Positions 16,977-26,290 are shown, counted from the stretch's first letter. The stretch: 64,000 bases of DNA from PHAA01 sp963665865 (GCA_963665865.2 CAXXWF010000001.1:3100001-3164000), one strand, 5' to 3'. Program-made: numbers and translations. The notes: generated by a model from the sequence alone, not told the origin.

Positions 16977-17654
16977 ATGGAAAGTAATACAAAATCGTCA
17001 AAGTTAAAAGCCTTTCTTGTGCCGATAATAATTATGATTGTGATGGCCCTGGTCTTATTCCTTCCCGCAGGCTCCTTAAAGTTTTGGGAAGCATGGATTT
17101 GGTGGTCGATAATTTCTGCAATGACACTTTTGATTACCACCTATTTTGTAAAAAAAGATCCAGAGCTTTTGGCAAGACGAATGAAGGTCAAAGAAAAAGA
17201 ACCACAACCTGGTATAATACGCATCTTGTCGTTCTTATCTCTATTTGCCTATTTTATTCCCGGCTTTGATTACCGTTATCACCGGTCGGCAGTGCCGGTT
17301 TGGATTATAATCGCCGCTAATGCTTTGGTCTTTTTGGGATATGTATTCATTTTCTTAGTCTTTAAGGAAAACAGCTATGCTTCGACTGTTATACAAGTGG
17401 AGAAAAAGCAACAGGTTATTAAAACCGGCCCCTATGCCATGGTTCGCCATCCGATGTATACAGGGTTGTTAATGATGATGTTGTTCACTCCTTTAGCCCT
17501 TGGTTCTTATTGGGCATTAATATTTGCTTTGCTTTTCATACCTACACTTATATTCAGGATAAGGAAAGAAGAAGAAGTGCTTTTACGTGACCTGCCTGGT
17601 TACAAAGATTACTATATTAAGACACCTTATCGTTTAATTCCGCCAATTTGGTAG
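16977..17654 (+). CDS. Integral-membrane methyltransferase, isoprenylcysteine carboxyl methyltransferase (ICMT/PEMT) family
   Basis: About 225 residues with five or six hydrophobic helices. The family motif GPYAMVRHPMYTG, followed by a long helix and IFRIRKEEEVLLRDLPGYKD (the conserved EE..L....GY pattern), marks the SAM-binding region of ICMT/phospholipid methyltransferase-like proteins. In bacteria the substrates are mostly unknown lipids or small hydrophobic molecules. I choose the ATG behind AGGAGGG with a seven-base spacer. It probably shares a transcript with the MerR regulator just upstream and may be the target that regulator controls. Confidence 0.85.
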   Translation: MESNTKSSKLKAFLVPIIIMIVMALVLFLPAGSLKFWEAWIWWSIISAMTLLITTYFVKKDPELLARRMKVKEKEPQPGIIRILSFLSLFAYFIPGFDYRYHRSAVPVWIIIAANALVFLGYVFIFLVFKENSYASTVIQVEKKQQVIKTGPYAMVRHPMYTGLLMMMLFTPLALGSYWALIFALLFIPTLIFRIRKEEEVLLRDLPGYKDYYIKTPYRLIPPIW

Positions 17655-17746
17655 AGAGTTAGTGTTGCACCCAGGTTATACAACGGATTAGTATGTTTTA
17701 TTGAAGGAGCAAGTTCTTAAAGAAGCAATTAGGAGGGAAATCTGCC

Positions 17747-18322
17747 ATGCGTAATGTTGATGACAAGACGTTAAACATAACTATAAAAGAAAACATCATG
17801 ATGTATGAAGCCCAACTTTTGGTGCAGCGCAATGATAGAGTTGGTGCACTCTCAGCAGAAGCCATGAAGCGGGGGGAATTTGACAATCTGGAGGGGGCTG
17901 GAAAGCCCCTTAACCTGGAGGAGAATCCCTTTACACCGGATGAAATGCACATGGCCTATAAAATCCTTAAGGACAATGGCTATGCACCTAAATGGATAGA
18001 ATTAAGTAAGGAGATCGACACCCTCAGGGCAAAATTGAACAAGGAAATTGATTACTTCAAAGGGTACACACGGATTGTTTTTAGCGAAAAACGAAGCAGT
18101 GCGGCTATACGCCGATATGAACTGAAAAAGAATGATTTCTATAACCAAAGCCGGGAGCGCCTGGTGGAAATTTCCAAGAGAATACTTGATTATAACCTCC
18201 AGTGTCCCGTTTCCACGTTGGGTCGGTCCAATTCCGACATAGATGATGAGATGAGCCGCATAATTAAAGACATAGAAAAATTAAATCGAGACCAAAAAGG
18301 ATCCGGTTTACCTACGTCATAG
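17747..18322 (+). CDS. DUF1992 (DnaJ C28-like conserved domain) protein
   Basis: A 191-residue soluble protein. The region RGEFDNLEGAGKPLNLEENP, then MAYKILKDNGYAPKWIELSK is the DUF1992 core shared with the conserved region of eukaryotic DNAJC28; no J-domain is present. The second half is helical and charged (IDTLRAKLNKEIDYFKG). Function is unknown. TAGGAGGG sits a good distance before the ATG. It follows the membrane methyltransferase by about 90 bases and may be co-transcribed with it. A strong hairpin terminator lies 127 bases after the stop. Confidence 0.85.
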   Translation: MRNVDDKTLNITIKENIMMYEAQLLVQRNDRVGALSAEAMKRGEFDNLEGAGKPLNLEENPFTPDEMHMAYKILKDNGYAPKWIELSKEIDTLRAKLNKEIDYFKGYTRIVFSEKRSSAAIRRYELKKNDFYNQSRERLVEISKRILDYNLQCPVSTLGRSNSDIDDEMSRIIKDIEKLNRDQKGSGLPTS

Positions 18323-18448
18323 TACGTGTCCCTAGCCTCCAGTCATGGTTGATAATGGAATTAACCTGATTTTCCGAATACCCAATATTTCATGCTCCCT
18401 TTCTCCACCTGTTTAGTAATTTTTAAGATCGTCGGCAGAAAACGACAA

Positions 18449-18469
18449 GCCCCTCCACCTTGGAGGGGC
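18449..18469. terminator. Bidirectional terminator between DUF1992 gene and trp operon
   Basis: An eight-base GC stem, GCCCCTCC / GGAGGGGC, with a five-base loop. T-rich stretches lie on both sides (CTTACTTTC on plus, TTGTCGTTTTC on minus). It separates convergent transcripts. Confidence 0.8.
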
Positions 18470-18553
18470 CTTACTTTCTCCGGAGCCGATGGGCGGGTTT
18501 AAAAATCACAGATACAGTAAATGCGATCAAGAATGAGTTCAGCCAGGATTCAA

Positions 18554-19576
18554 TCATTTCTTACCTATCCGCTTCCCTTCAAAGGCAATCCTCCGCTTCA
18601 GATCCTCCATCAAGCTGCCAAACTGGATCAGATCCAGAGACTGGGCTCCATCGCACAGAGCCCGGGCGGGATCATTATGAGTTTCAATCATTAGCCCATC
18701 GGCTCCGACTGCTACCGCAGCACGCGACAGCGGTGCAACCAGCTCGCGGAGACCTGCAGCATGGCTGGGATCGACAATAACCGGCAGGTGGGTTCTCTTT
18801 TTCAGTAACGGTACGATCGACAAATCCAGGGTATTGCGAGTAGCGATTTCAAAGGTGCGTATGCCTCGTTCGCAGAGGATGACCTGGCTGTTTCCTTCCG
18901 ACAAAATATACTCGGCACTCATTAACAGCTCTTCCAGAGTATTAGCCAGCCCTCGTTTAAGCAGGACGGGTTTCCGCAAACGTCCGACTTCCTTCAATAA
19001 ATCGAAGTTCTGCATATTGCGGGCCCCGATCTGAATAACATCAATGTCGTCAAACAAAGGCAGCTGGGTCTGATTCATCACCTCGGTAACAACCGGCAAG
19101 CCCGTCTCTTGCTTGGCCTTCAGCAGCAACCGCAGTCCATCCTCCTGCAGCCCCATAAAGGCGTAAGGTGAAGTGCGCGGCTTAAAGGCACCGCCTCGCA
19201 GCAGTGTGGCCCCGCTGGCTTTCACAGATTGGGCCACTTCGATAATCTGCGCCTCGCTCTCAACCGAGCAGGGACCCGATATTACCTGAAACATTCCCTG
19301 TCCAATAAGTACACCCCCGGCGTTTACCACTGTATCCTCTGGGTGAACCGTTCTGTTCACTGCTTTGTAGGGTTCGGTAACGCGTTTGCCGTACTCCACA
19401 ATTTCGTTGGTCTGGACTACCGCATCCAAATCAATCGTAGCAGTGTTGCCTATTAAACACACCACGGTATGTTCTGTGCCGGTACTCAAAAATGTTTTGA
19501 AACCGCGGGCTTCAATTTGCTGGGTAAATGCTTCGATATTTTGCGGGGACACTCCCGATTTTAATACAAAAATCAT
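18554..19576 (-). CDS. aroF: 3-deoxy-7-phosphoheptulonate (DAHP) synthase, AroF/type I-beta
   Basis: A 340-residue enzyme that condenses phosphoenolpyruvate and erythrose 4-phosphate, the entry step to aromatic amino acids. The N-terminal ~70 residues form the small ferredoxin-like regulatory domain of Thermotoga-type enzymes (MIFVLKSGVSPQNIEAFTQQ). The catalytic barrel shows VISGPCSVES, RGGAFKPRTSPYAFMG, QIGARNMQNFDLL and PVIVDPSHAAGLRE. It is the last gene of the trp operon, 16 bases after trpA, and so is placed under the Trp T-box. That would tie the carbon supply of the shikimate path directly to Trp starvation. Confidence 0.95.
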   Translation of the reverse strand: MIFVLKSGVSPQNIEAFTQQIEARGFKTFLSTGTEHTVVCLIGNTATIDLDAVVQTNEIVEYGKRVTEPYKAVNRTVHPEDTVVNAGGVLIGQGMFQVISGPCSVESEAQIIEVAQSVKASGATLLRGGAFKPRTSPYAFMGLQEDGLRLLLKAKQETGLPVVTEVMNQTQLPLFDDIDVIQIGARNMQNFDLLKEVGRLRKPVLLKRGLANTLEELLMSAEYILSEGNSQVILCERGIRTFEIATRNTLDLSIVPLLKKRTHLPVIVDPSHAAGLRELVAPLSRAAVAVGADGLMIETHNDPARALCDGAQSLDLIQFGSLMEDLKRRIAFEGKRIGKK

Positions 19577-19592
19577 CTCTAGTAACCTCCCA

Positions 19593-20363
19593 TTATTTAA
19601 GGGCCGATTTCATTTGCCGCACATAGTCGGAAATCGGCTTGACACACTCCACCCCATATTGTTCAGCTATTTTCACTATGGCGCTGCCCACAATTACCCC
19701 GTCGGCGTGAGCAGCCATAGCACTCGCCTGCTCCGGGGTTGAGATCCCGAATCCGATAGCGCAGGGAATGTCCTGGCTGGCCTTGACCAAGGCCACCATC
19801 TCGGCGATGTCGGTAGTGATTTGACTGCGTACCCCGGTTACACCCAGGGAGGAAACGCAGTAAACAAAACCCTCGGCCTCGGCGGCAATCATGGCTATAC
19901 GTTGTTTAGATGTGGGCGCGATAAGTGAAATCAAGTCAATATCGCAAGTCTTACAGCAGGATAGGAGTTCCTCTTTTTCCTCGAAGGGCAGATCGGGCAC
20001 GATGATCGCATCGATGCCACATGCCGCCGCCCGCTGCATGAAACGCTCGGTGCCGTAAACAAAGATAGGATTGGTATAAGTCATGAATGCCAGTGGAATA
20101 TCGGTCTTTTTCCTCACCCGTTGCAACATGGCAAATATTTTTTCCGTAGTAGTGCCGGCAGCCAAAGCGCGCGCGCTGGCATCCTGAATCACTATACCCT
20201 CAGCAACCGGATCAGAAAAAGGAATCCCGATTTCTATCAGATCTGCACCCGCTTGGGCCATGGCGGGTATCAACTGCTCAGTAATATCCAGATTAGGATC
20301 TCCGGCAGTTATAAAGGCAATAAAGGCCTTCCCATGATTGAATACATTTTTAATTCTACTCAT
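19593..20363 (-). CDS. trpA: Tryptophan synthase alpha chain
   Basis: A 256-residue (beta/alpha)8 enzyme that splits indole-3-glycerol phosphate to indole. It shows AFITAGDPNLDITEQLIPAM, the catalytic-glutamate region ADLIEIGIPFSDPVAEG, PDLPFEEKEELL with the second catalytic acid, and GFGISTPEQA for phosphate binding. Length is normal. Its start overlaps the trpB stop by eight bases, as expected for partners of the alpha2beta2 complex with indole channelling. It is the seventh gene of the operon. Confidence 0.97.
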   Translation of the reverse strand: MSRIKNVFNHGKAFIAFITAGDPNLDITEQLIPAMAQAGADLIEIGIPFSDPVAEGIVIQDASARALAAGTTTEKIFAMLQRVRKKTDIPLAFMTYTNPIFVYGTERFMQRAAACGIDAIIVPDLPFEEKEELLSCCKTCDIDLISLIAPTSKQRIAMIAAEAEGFVYCVSSLGVTGVRSQITTDIAEMVALVKASQDIPCAIGFGISTPEQASAMAAHADGVIVGSAIVKIAEQYGVECVKPISDYVRQMKSALK

Positions 20364-21540
20364 AAATTTTCACCCCCCTGTAACGGGCTATGGCCGCTAC
20401 ATCTTTATCACCACGCCCTGAAATGTTTATCACAATTATCTTATCCTTATCCATAGTTGGAGCCAGCTGGCAGGCATACGCGACCGCATGGGCGCTTTCA
20501 ATAGCGGGGATAATGCCTTCGGTGCGCGAGAGATATTCGAAGGCCTCCACCGCTTCCGCATCGGTAATGGGTACATACTGGGCCCGGCCTGTATCGGCCA
20601 GCATGGCATGCTCCGGCCCGATACCTGGATAGTCCAGACCGGCCGATATTGAGTAGACTGGGGCAATTTGCCCAAACTCGTCCTGACAGAAATAAGACTT
20701 CATGCCATGAAATATCCCTACACTGCCGTTGGCCAGAGTGGCAGCATTTTTAGGGTCATCCACCCCTAAGCCGGCGGCTTCGCAGCCTATCAGCTGCACG
20801 GAAGTATCAGCAATAAACTCATAAAAGGCACCCATGGCATTGCTGCCGCCGCCGACACAAGCTATGACCGCATCTGGCAGCCGATTCTCCTGGGCCAGCA
20901 GTTGCGCTTTTATTTCCTGGCCAATAATCTTCTGGAAGTCCCGCACCATAGTAGGATAAGGATGGGGACCCATTACCGAACCGAGCACATAAAAGGTATC
21001 ATCCATACGGGAAGCCCATTCCCGAAAGGTTTCGTTGACTGCATCCTTGAGAGTCTGGGTGCCGCTTTCGACTACATGCACTTTGGCTCCGAGCAGTTCC
21101 ATACGAAAGACATTCAGCGCCTGACGCTCAGTATCTTCCTTGCCCATAAAGATTTCGCATTCCAGGTCCATCAACGCTGCGGCGGTGGCGGTGGCCACAC
21201 CATGCTGCCCGGCACCTGTTTCGGCAATCACCCGGCTTTTCCCCATCTTCTTGGCGAGGAGTACCTGCCCCAGAACATTGTTGATTTTATGCGAGCCGGT
21301 ATGGTTTAGATCCTCCCGCTTAAGATAAATTTTGGCCCCGCCCAGATCCCGGGTCATCTTTTGTGCATAATAAAGGTTAGAGGGACGCCCGGCATAGTTT
21401 TTCATAAGTTCATCGAGTTCCCTCTGGAAATTCTCGTCGCGGCTATAATGTGCATAGGCCTGTTCCAGCTCCAGGACCGCGTTCATTAACGTCTCCGGAA
21501 TATACTGCCCCCCATAGGGACCGAATCGGTCTTGCTTCAT
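20356..21540 (-). CDS. trpB: Tryptophan synthase beta chain
   Basis: A 394-residue PLP enzyme that joins indole and serine. It has the TrpB1 landmarks: RFGPYGGQYIPETLMNAV at the start, the PLP lysine in REDLNHTGSHKINNVLGQ, AETGAGQHGVATATAAAL, the phosphate loop CVGGGSNAMG and a C-terminal INISGRGDKD. It is the canonical TrpB1 rather than TrpB2 form. The start overlaps trpF by ATGA and the stop overlaps trpA, so both flanks are translationally coupled. Confidence 0.97.
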   Translation of the reverse strand: MKQDRFGPYGGQYIPETLMNAVLELEQAYAHYSRDENFQRELDELMKNYAGRPSNLYYAQKMTRDLGGAKIYLKREDLNHTGSHKINNVLGQVLLAKKMGKSRVIAETGAGQHGVATATAAALMDLECEIFMGKEDTERQALNVFRMELLGAKVHVVESGTQTLKDAVNETFREWASRMDDTFYVLGSVMGPHPYPTMVRDFQKIIGQEIKAQLLAQENRLPDAVIACVGGGSNAMGAFYEFIADTSVQLIGCEAAGLGVDDPKNAATLANGSVGIFHGMKSYFCQDEFGQIAPVYSISAGLDYPGIGPEHAMLADTGRAQYVPITDAEAVEAFEYLSRTEGIIPAIESAHAVAYACQLAPTMDKDKIIVINISGRGDKDVAAIARYRGVKIYE

Positions 21541-22175
21541 AATTTTTTGTTCCTTTCTTTCATATCAATGCTTTTAATTGTGGCAATGATTTGTCTGATC
21601 TTAGCTTCATCTTTCACGCCGTCGGTTTCCACCCCGCTGCTGATGTCTATACCGAAGGGATGGCACTCCCGGACCGCCTGCTCAATATTGCCGGCCTCCA
21701 AACCACCCGCCAGAAAAAACCGCTTCTGCAGGGTGGGAATCAGCTTCCGATCGAAGGTCCTGCCGCTGCCGCCATACTGTCCTTCCTGATAGGTGTCCAG
21801 CAAAAGCAGATCGCAGGACATTTCCTGTGCCTGCAGAATCTGCTCCCTAGTCTGCACCCGAACGGCTTTGATCACCGGGCAGGCGATCTTTTGTTTAAGC
21901 GACTGGATGAAGGCTTCGCTTTCATCGCCGTGCAGTTGCACTACGTCAATGATTTCCTGCTCACACAGTTCCACTATAAATGGCACAGTCGCATTGGTAA
22001 AAACACCCACCGCTTTAATACGAGCATCCAAGCCTGCCTTAAGCCTTTTCGCCTGACCTGGCATCACCCGCCTTCGGCTTTCAGCAAATACAAAACCTAT
22101 ATAGTCAGGCCGCCAGCGATTGACGGCTGCAATGTCCTCTTCCCGGGTTAACCCGCAAATTTTTACCCGGGTCAT
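21537..22175 (-). CDS. trpF: Phosphoribosylanthranilate isomerase
   Basis: A 212-residue barrel that isomerises N-(5-phosphoribosyl)anthranilate. It has KICGLTREEDIAAVNRWRPD with the catalytic Cys, GFVFAESRRRVMPGQAKRL, the catalytic Asp region LLLLDTYQEGQYGGSGRTFD and a C-terminal GIDISSGVETDGVKDEAKI. It is a stand-alone enzyme, not fused to TrpC as in enteric bacteria. Both ends overlap neighbours by ATGA. Confidence 0.96.
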   Translation of the reverse strand: MTRVKICGLTREEDIAAVNRWRPDYIGFVFAESRRRVMPGQAKRLKAGLDARIKAVGVFTNATVPFIVELCEQEIIDVVQLHGDESEAFIQSLKQKIACPVIKAVRVQTREQILQAQEMSCDLLLLDTYQEGQYGGSGRTFDRKLIPTLQKRFFLAGGLEAGNIEQAVRECHPFGIDISSGVETDGVKDEAKIRQIIATIKSIDMKERNKKL

Positions 22176-22960
22176 CGTAGGTTTCCCCGCAGTTCAGATA
22201 ACATTTTAACTTTGTCCGGGCTGCGCATCAGGGCTTCCCCGATCAGCACTGCATTGACTTTCGCTTGTCGCAGCACTTCGATGTCAGCCGCGCTGCGAAT
22301 GCCGCTTTCAGCTACAAAAAGAATGTTGTCAGGTACCAATTTGCGCAGCTCCAGGCTATTATTAAGGTCTACCGTGAAATCCTTGAGATTGCGGTTGTTC
22401 ACCCCTATAATCCGTGCCCCAGCTGCTAGAGCCGATTCGACTTCCCGCTCATCGTGAGCTTCCACCAACGCTGACAGGCCCAGTTCATCGCAGACCGCAA
22501 TATAGTCCCGGATGGTCGGTGTATCCAGCAGGGCACAAATGAGCAGGACTGCTGAGGCGCCTATAGTTTTGGCCTCATAGATCTGGTATACATCCACGGT
22601 GAAGTCTTTGCGCAACAGCGGAATGGAAACCGTTTTCTGAATCTTAGCCAGATACTCGTCCCTGCCCTGAAAATATTCCGGTTCGGTTAGTACCGAGATC
22701 GCAGCTGCCCCCGCCTGCTCGTATTCTCTGGCGATCTGCAGATAAGGGAAGTCAGGCGCGATTAAACCCAGAGAAGGAGATGCCTGCTTGATTTCACAGA
22801 TAAAGTTGATCTCCGGGCCCTGCAAGGCCTTTTCCAAGGGAAAGCCGGTGTTAGCATTTAGGCCGCGGGCCGCTCTTTGTATCTGTTCCAGCGAGATGCG
22901 AGCCTGATTACGCACCACCCGGTTGTGAGCGGAAGCAGCCAGTTTATCTAATATCATCAT
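22172..22960 (-). CDS. trpC: Indole-3-glycerol-phosphate synthase
   Basis: A 262-residue barrel that closes the indole ring. Catalytic signatures are FICEIKQASPSLGLI (Glu and Lys), AISVLTEPEYFQGRDEYLAK, LLRKDFTVDVYQIYEAKTIG (Lys), LVEAHDEREVESAL, GVNNRNLKDFTVDL and FVAESGIRSAADI. All catalytic residues appear intact. The ATG overlaps the trpD stop by four bases, and the stop overlaps the trpF start likewise. Confidence 0.97.
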   Translation of the reverse strand: MMILDKLAASAHNRVVRNQARISLEQIQRAARGLNANTGFPLEKALQGPEINFICEIKQASPSLGLIAPDFPYLQIAREYEQAGAAAISVLTEPEYFQGRDEYLAKIQKTVSIPLLRKDFTVDVYQIYEAKTIGASAVLLICALLDTPTIRDYIAVCDELGLSALVEAHDEREVESALAAGARIIGVNNRNLKDFTVDLNNSLELRKLVPDNILFVAESGIRSAADIEVLRQAKVNAVLIGEALMRSPDKVKMLSELRGNLR

Positions 22961-23973
22961 AAAACCTCATTGGTTAATCTGCGGAACTCATCTAGTTTGG
23001 CAGCTGCCTGGCCGGAGTCAATCAAATCCTGAGCCATTTTGATACAGTCAACTACCGGACAGTCGTCTATCCCCAGATAGAGCGCCATGCCCGCATTGAG
23101 CACCACTACGTCTCGTTTCGGTCCCCGCTCGCAGCCATTTAGAATATCCAAGGTAATTTGAGCATTCTCGGCTGGGGTGCCGCCGACTAGATCCTCCAGT
23201 TTACAGCGCTGAAAGCCAAACTGCTCGGGAGTAATATCGTAGCTGCTCAGTTCGCCGTGTCGAATTTCGCAGACATGAGTTGGACCGGTGAGGGTGACCT
23301 CATCCATACCGTCACTGCCACTAACCGCCACCCCCCGCACTACACCCAGGTTTGATAGTACCTGGGCCAGCGGTTCCACCAGCTTGCAATCATACACCCC
23401 CATCAACTGCATGGTGGCTCCGGCCGGATTGGCCAGGGGGCCCAATACGTTGAAAATAGTCCGCACTCCCATATCCTTGCGGACCGGTGCGGCGTGTTTC
23501 ATAGAGGAATGATAGACCTGCGCAAACATGAAACAAATATTGCTCTTTTCCAGAATTTTCTCACTCTGCTCGGGAGTAAGGTTCAGGTTTATCCCCAGAT
23601 TTTCCAGTACATCGGCCGCGCCGCTCTTGCTCGATACCCCCCGATTACCGTGTTTGGCTACCGGAACGCCTCCAGCTGCCACCACAAAAGCGGAGGTAGT
23701 AGAAATGTTGAAGGTGTTGGTTCCGTCGCCGCCGGTTCCAACAATGTCAATGACCTTGCGCACCGGGTTGATTTTAAGACCTTTTTCCCGCATAACCTCC
23801 GCGCAGGCAGTGATCTCTGCCACCGATTCGCCTTTCATCCGCAGCCCGGCCAGTAGTGCTCCCATCTGAGCTGGAGTGGCCGTGCCGTCCATCATCTGCC
23901 GCATAACCGCTTTAGTGGTCTCAATGTCAAGATCGTTGCCGCTGAGCACTTCCTTGATTGCCTTCTGTATCAT
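22957..23973 (-). CDS. trpD: Anthranilate phosphoribosyltransferase
   Basis: A 338-residue transferase that adds phosphoribose to anthranilate. It shows the PRPP-binding glycine-rich loop DIVGTGGDGTNTFNIST, KHGNRGVSSKSGAADVLENL and the GVRTIFNVLGPLANPAGA loop. It is not fused to a glutaminase domain. It follows trpG by 12 bases and overlaps trpC by ATGA. Length and motifs are normal. Confidence 0.97.
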   Translation of the reverse strand: MIQKAIKEVLSGNDLDIETTKAVMRQMMDGTATPAQMGALLAGLRMKGESVAEITACAEVMREKGLKINPVRKVIDIVGTGGDGTNTFNISTTSAFVVAAGGVPVAKHGNRGVSSKSGAADVLENLGINLNLTPEQSEKILEKSNICFMFAQVYHSSMKHAAPVRKDMGVRTIFNVLGPLANPAGATMQLMGVYDCKLVEPLAQVLSNLGVVRGVAVSGSDGMDEVTLTGPTHVCEIRHGELSSYDITPEQFGFQRCKLEDLVGGTPAENAQITLDILNGCERGPKRDVVVLNAGMALYLGIDDCPVVDCIKMAQDLIDSGQAAAKLDEFRRLTNEVL

Positions 23974-23985
23974 ATTATTTCCCTC

Positions 23986-24552
23986 CTATAATTCTAAAAA
24001 ATTTTTTAAAATAATCGGCCCCAACGGGGTCAAGATTGATTCCGGATGAAACTGCACACCGTAAACATCAAAATCCACATGTTTTACTGCCATTACCTCC
24101 CCCATCTCATCCTCTCCAATAACCAGCAACTGGGCGGGGATGGTCTCTTTCCTGGCAGCCAGGGAATGATACCGTGCTCCCTCAATCTGCGGAGGCAGCC
24201 CCTTAAAGAGAGGAATGCTGCTTTTTATACTGATGCGGCTTTTTTTCCCGTGCATCAAGCGTCGGGCATGACCGATTTCGGCTCCATATACTTCGCAGAT
24301 GCCCTGATGTCCCAGGCAGACCCCGAGTATAGCCGCTTGGCCCGCCAACTGCCGGACCACGTCCTCGCATATGCCGGCATCTTGCGGGTAGCCCGGCCCC
24401 GGTGACAGAATGATGTGGGAAGGCCCGAAGGCTTTAATCTCCTCCACCGTCAGTTCATCGTTACGTACGACCTTGATATCAGAGTTGAGGCTGCCCGCCA
24501 GCTGCACCAGGTTATAGGTAAAACTGTCATAATTATCAATAATTAAAATCAT
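23986..24552 (-). CDS. trpG: Anthranilate synthase component II (glutamine amidotransferase)
   Basis: A 188-residue class I glutaminase that supplies ammonia to TrpE. The N-terminus ILIIDNYDSFTYNLVQLAG, the nucleophile elbow GVCLGHQGICEVYG and the catalytic His/Glu in YGVQFHPESILTPLG are all present. It may also serve p-aminobenzoate synthase (PabA), as in many Firmicutes with a single copy; that cannot be told here. The start shares one base with the trpE stop (TAATG), signalling tight coupling within the complex. Confidence 0.96.
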   Translation of the reverse strand: MILIIDNYDSFTYNLVQLAGSLNSDIKVVRNDELTVEEIKAFGPSHIILSPGPGYPQDAGICEDVVRQLAGQAAILGVCLGHQGICEVYGAEIGHARRLMHGKKSRISIKSSIPLFKGLPPQIEGARYHSLAARKETIPAQLLVIGEDEMGEVMAVKHVDFDVYGVQFHPESILTPLGPIILKNFLEL

Positions 24553-26012
24553 TAGTTATCCACCTCACCAGCATTGCGAATAGCATTTATCACTGCCAGA
24601 GCCTTATTAGCGGATTCCTCATATTCATTCTCAGGTACACTGTCGGCCACAATCCCTCCGCCGGCCTGTACATAGACCTGGTTGCCCTTTTTCACTGCCA
24701 TGCGAATGGCGATACAGGTATCCATATTACCTGCAAAATCCAGGTAACCCAGCGCACCGCCGTATATGCCGCGGGGCTCCCCTTCTATCTCGCCAATAAT
24801 CTCGCAGGCCCGTATCTTGGGTGCCCCTGACAGAGTTCCCGCCGGCAATACCGCTGCAATTGCGCTGTATCCATCACACTCCGGGACAATTTCGCTATCC
24901 ACCTGCGAGCAGATATGCATGACGGTGGAATAACGGTGGATCATCATATATTCTGAGACATTGACGGAAGCGTACCTGGAAATCTTGCCCAGATCATTCC
25001 TACCCAGATCCACCAGCATATTATGTTCAGACAGTTCCTTTTCATCAGCCAGCAACTCCTTCTCCAGATTTTGGTCCTCCTCCTCCGTTTTCCCCCGGGG
25101 TCGCGAACCCGCCACCGGGAAAGTGGTCAGCTTTCCGTTTTGCAGACGCACCAGGGTTTCGGGAGATGTACTCATGATCTCATCACCGTCGATATGCATA
25201 TAGACCATATAGGGGGAAGGATTGGTAGTTCGCAGCACCCGGTAAGCATTTAGCAAACTTTCCTGATAGGGAGCGACAAACTGGCGGGAGATAACCGCCT
25301 GAAAGATGTCCCCCTCCCTGATATATTCTTTAGTCCTCTCCACCATGGCACAGTAGTCTTCTTTACTCACATTACAGGTAAACTGCACATTCTTTTCATT
25401 CCTGGGTTTGGCCAGAGGCTGACCATCACGGATTAACCCGGCAATGGCTTCCAGTTCGGCTGTGGCCCGCCCATAATTGTCCAGCACATTGTCGGTCTGC
25501 ATATTGACCACAATACAAATTTTCTGCTTGAGATGATCAAAGGCGATTACCTTATCAAACAGCATAAGGTCGAAATCGTTGCCCTCGCCCCGCTTGATTT
25601 TTAATTTAGGTTCTGCATATGCAATCATGGCATAGGCAAAATACCCCACAAAGCCTCCGGTAAAAGGAGGCATCCCGGGCAGCTTCGGCGCGTTATATTC
25701 CCGCTGAATTGCCCGCAGTACATCTAAAGGAGTTTCAGTCTGGATATGGGTGATGTCACTATCACGTTCGATAGTCACCACCCCTCCTTTACAGTACACC
25801 CGCATAAGCGGATCATAGCCCAGGAAGGAATAGCGCCCCCACTTCTCCCCTCCCTCAACGCTTTCCAGCAGAAAATATCGTTTGCTCATACCGGCTAGCT
25901 TGCGCAAGAGGGTAATAGGAGTGATAACATCCGCATGAATTTCGCGGCATATAGGTATCACACTGTATTCCTGGGCTAATTGCAGTATGGTTTCACTACT
26001 AGGTCTGATCAT
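24552..26012 (-). CDS. trpE: Anthranilate synthase component I
   Basis: A 486-residue chorismate-using enzyme. The N-terminal Trp-feedback motif is visible in YFLLESVEGGEKWGRYSFLG (LLES element). The catalytic half has NPSPYMVYMHIDGDEIMSTS, FPVAGSRPRGKTEEEDQNLE and GTLSGAPKIRACEIIGEIEG. The C-terminus is complete. It is the first gene of the trp operon and sits about 50 bases after the T-box terminator, so it is under both transcriptional (tRNA-Trp) and likely allosteric (Trp) control. The one-base overlap with trpG fits the TrpE-TrpG complex. Confidence 0.97.
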   Translation of the reverse strand: MIRPSSETILQLAQEYSVIPICREIHADVITPITLLRKLAGMSKRYFLLESVEGGEKWGRYSFLGYDPLMRVYCKGGVVTIERDSDITHIQTETPLDVLRAIQREYNAPKLPGMPPFTGGFVGYFAYAMIAYAEPKLKIKRGEGNDFDLMLFDKVIAFDHLKQKICIVVNMQTDNVLDNYGRATAELEAIAGLIRDGQPLAKPRNEKNVQFTCNVSKEDYCAMVERTKEYIREGDIFQAVISRQFVAPYQESLLNAYRVLRTTNPSPYMVYMHIDGDEIMSTSPETLVRLQNGKLTTFPVAGSRPRGKTEEEDQNLEKELLADEKELSEHNMLVDLGRNDLGKISRYASVNVSEYMMIHRYSTVMHICSQVDSEIVPECDGYSAIAAVLPAGTLSGAPKIRACEIIGEIEGEPRGIYGGALGYLDFAGNMDTCIAIRMAVKKGNQVYVQAGGGIVADSVPENEYEESANKALAVINAIRNAGEVDN

Positions 26013-26061
26013 TTTCCTAACCTCATTTCATCGGATGATGGATCTAATAAACATGGGCAAT

Positions 26062-26290
26062 AAAAAAAGCCTTTGCCCTTATAAAAAAGGACAAAAGCTT
26101 ACACTTCTGCGGTACCACCTAATTTGGTAACAAAGTTACCCACTCATCTTACGCACCATCATGCGTACCCCACTGATAACGGACAGGGTTCCCGTCGACG
26201 TCTACTCCCCGCAGGTTTCGAGTCGCCCTCGCAAGTCCATTCAATTAGTTCCGTATTACCGCATTCACACCAACCGGCGGCTCTCTGAAA
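26062..26290 (-). promoter_or_regulatory. T-box leader, tryptophan (TGG) specifier, upstream of trpE
   Basis: On the minus strand: AGAGAG at the base of Stem I (about 26282-26287), the GGTTGGTGTGAATGC distal element, specifier GAA-TGG-ACTTGCGAG with TGG at 26239-26237, the canonical core GGTGGTACCGCAGAAG (near 26104-26119), and the terminator AAGCTTTTGTCC / AAGGGCAAAGGCTT with a seven-T run (26062-26100). All expected parts are in order. It couples trpEGDCFBA-aroF to the charging of tRNA-Trp. Confidence 0.95.
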
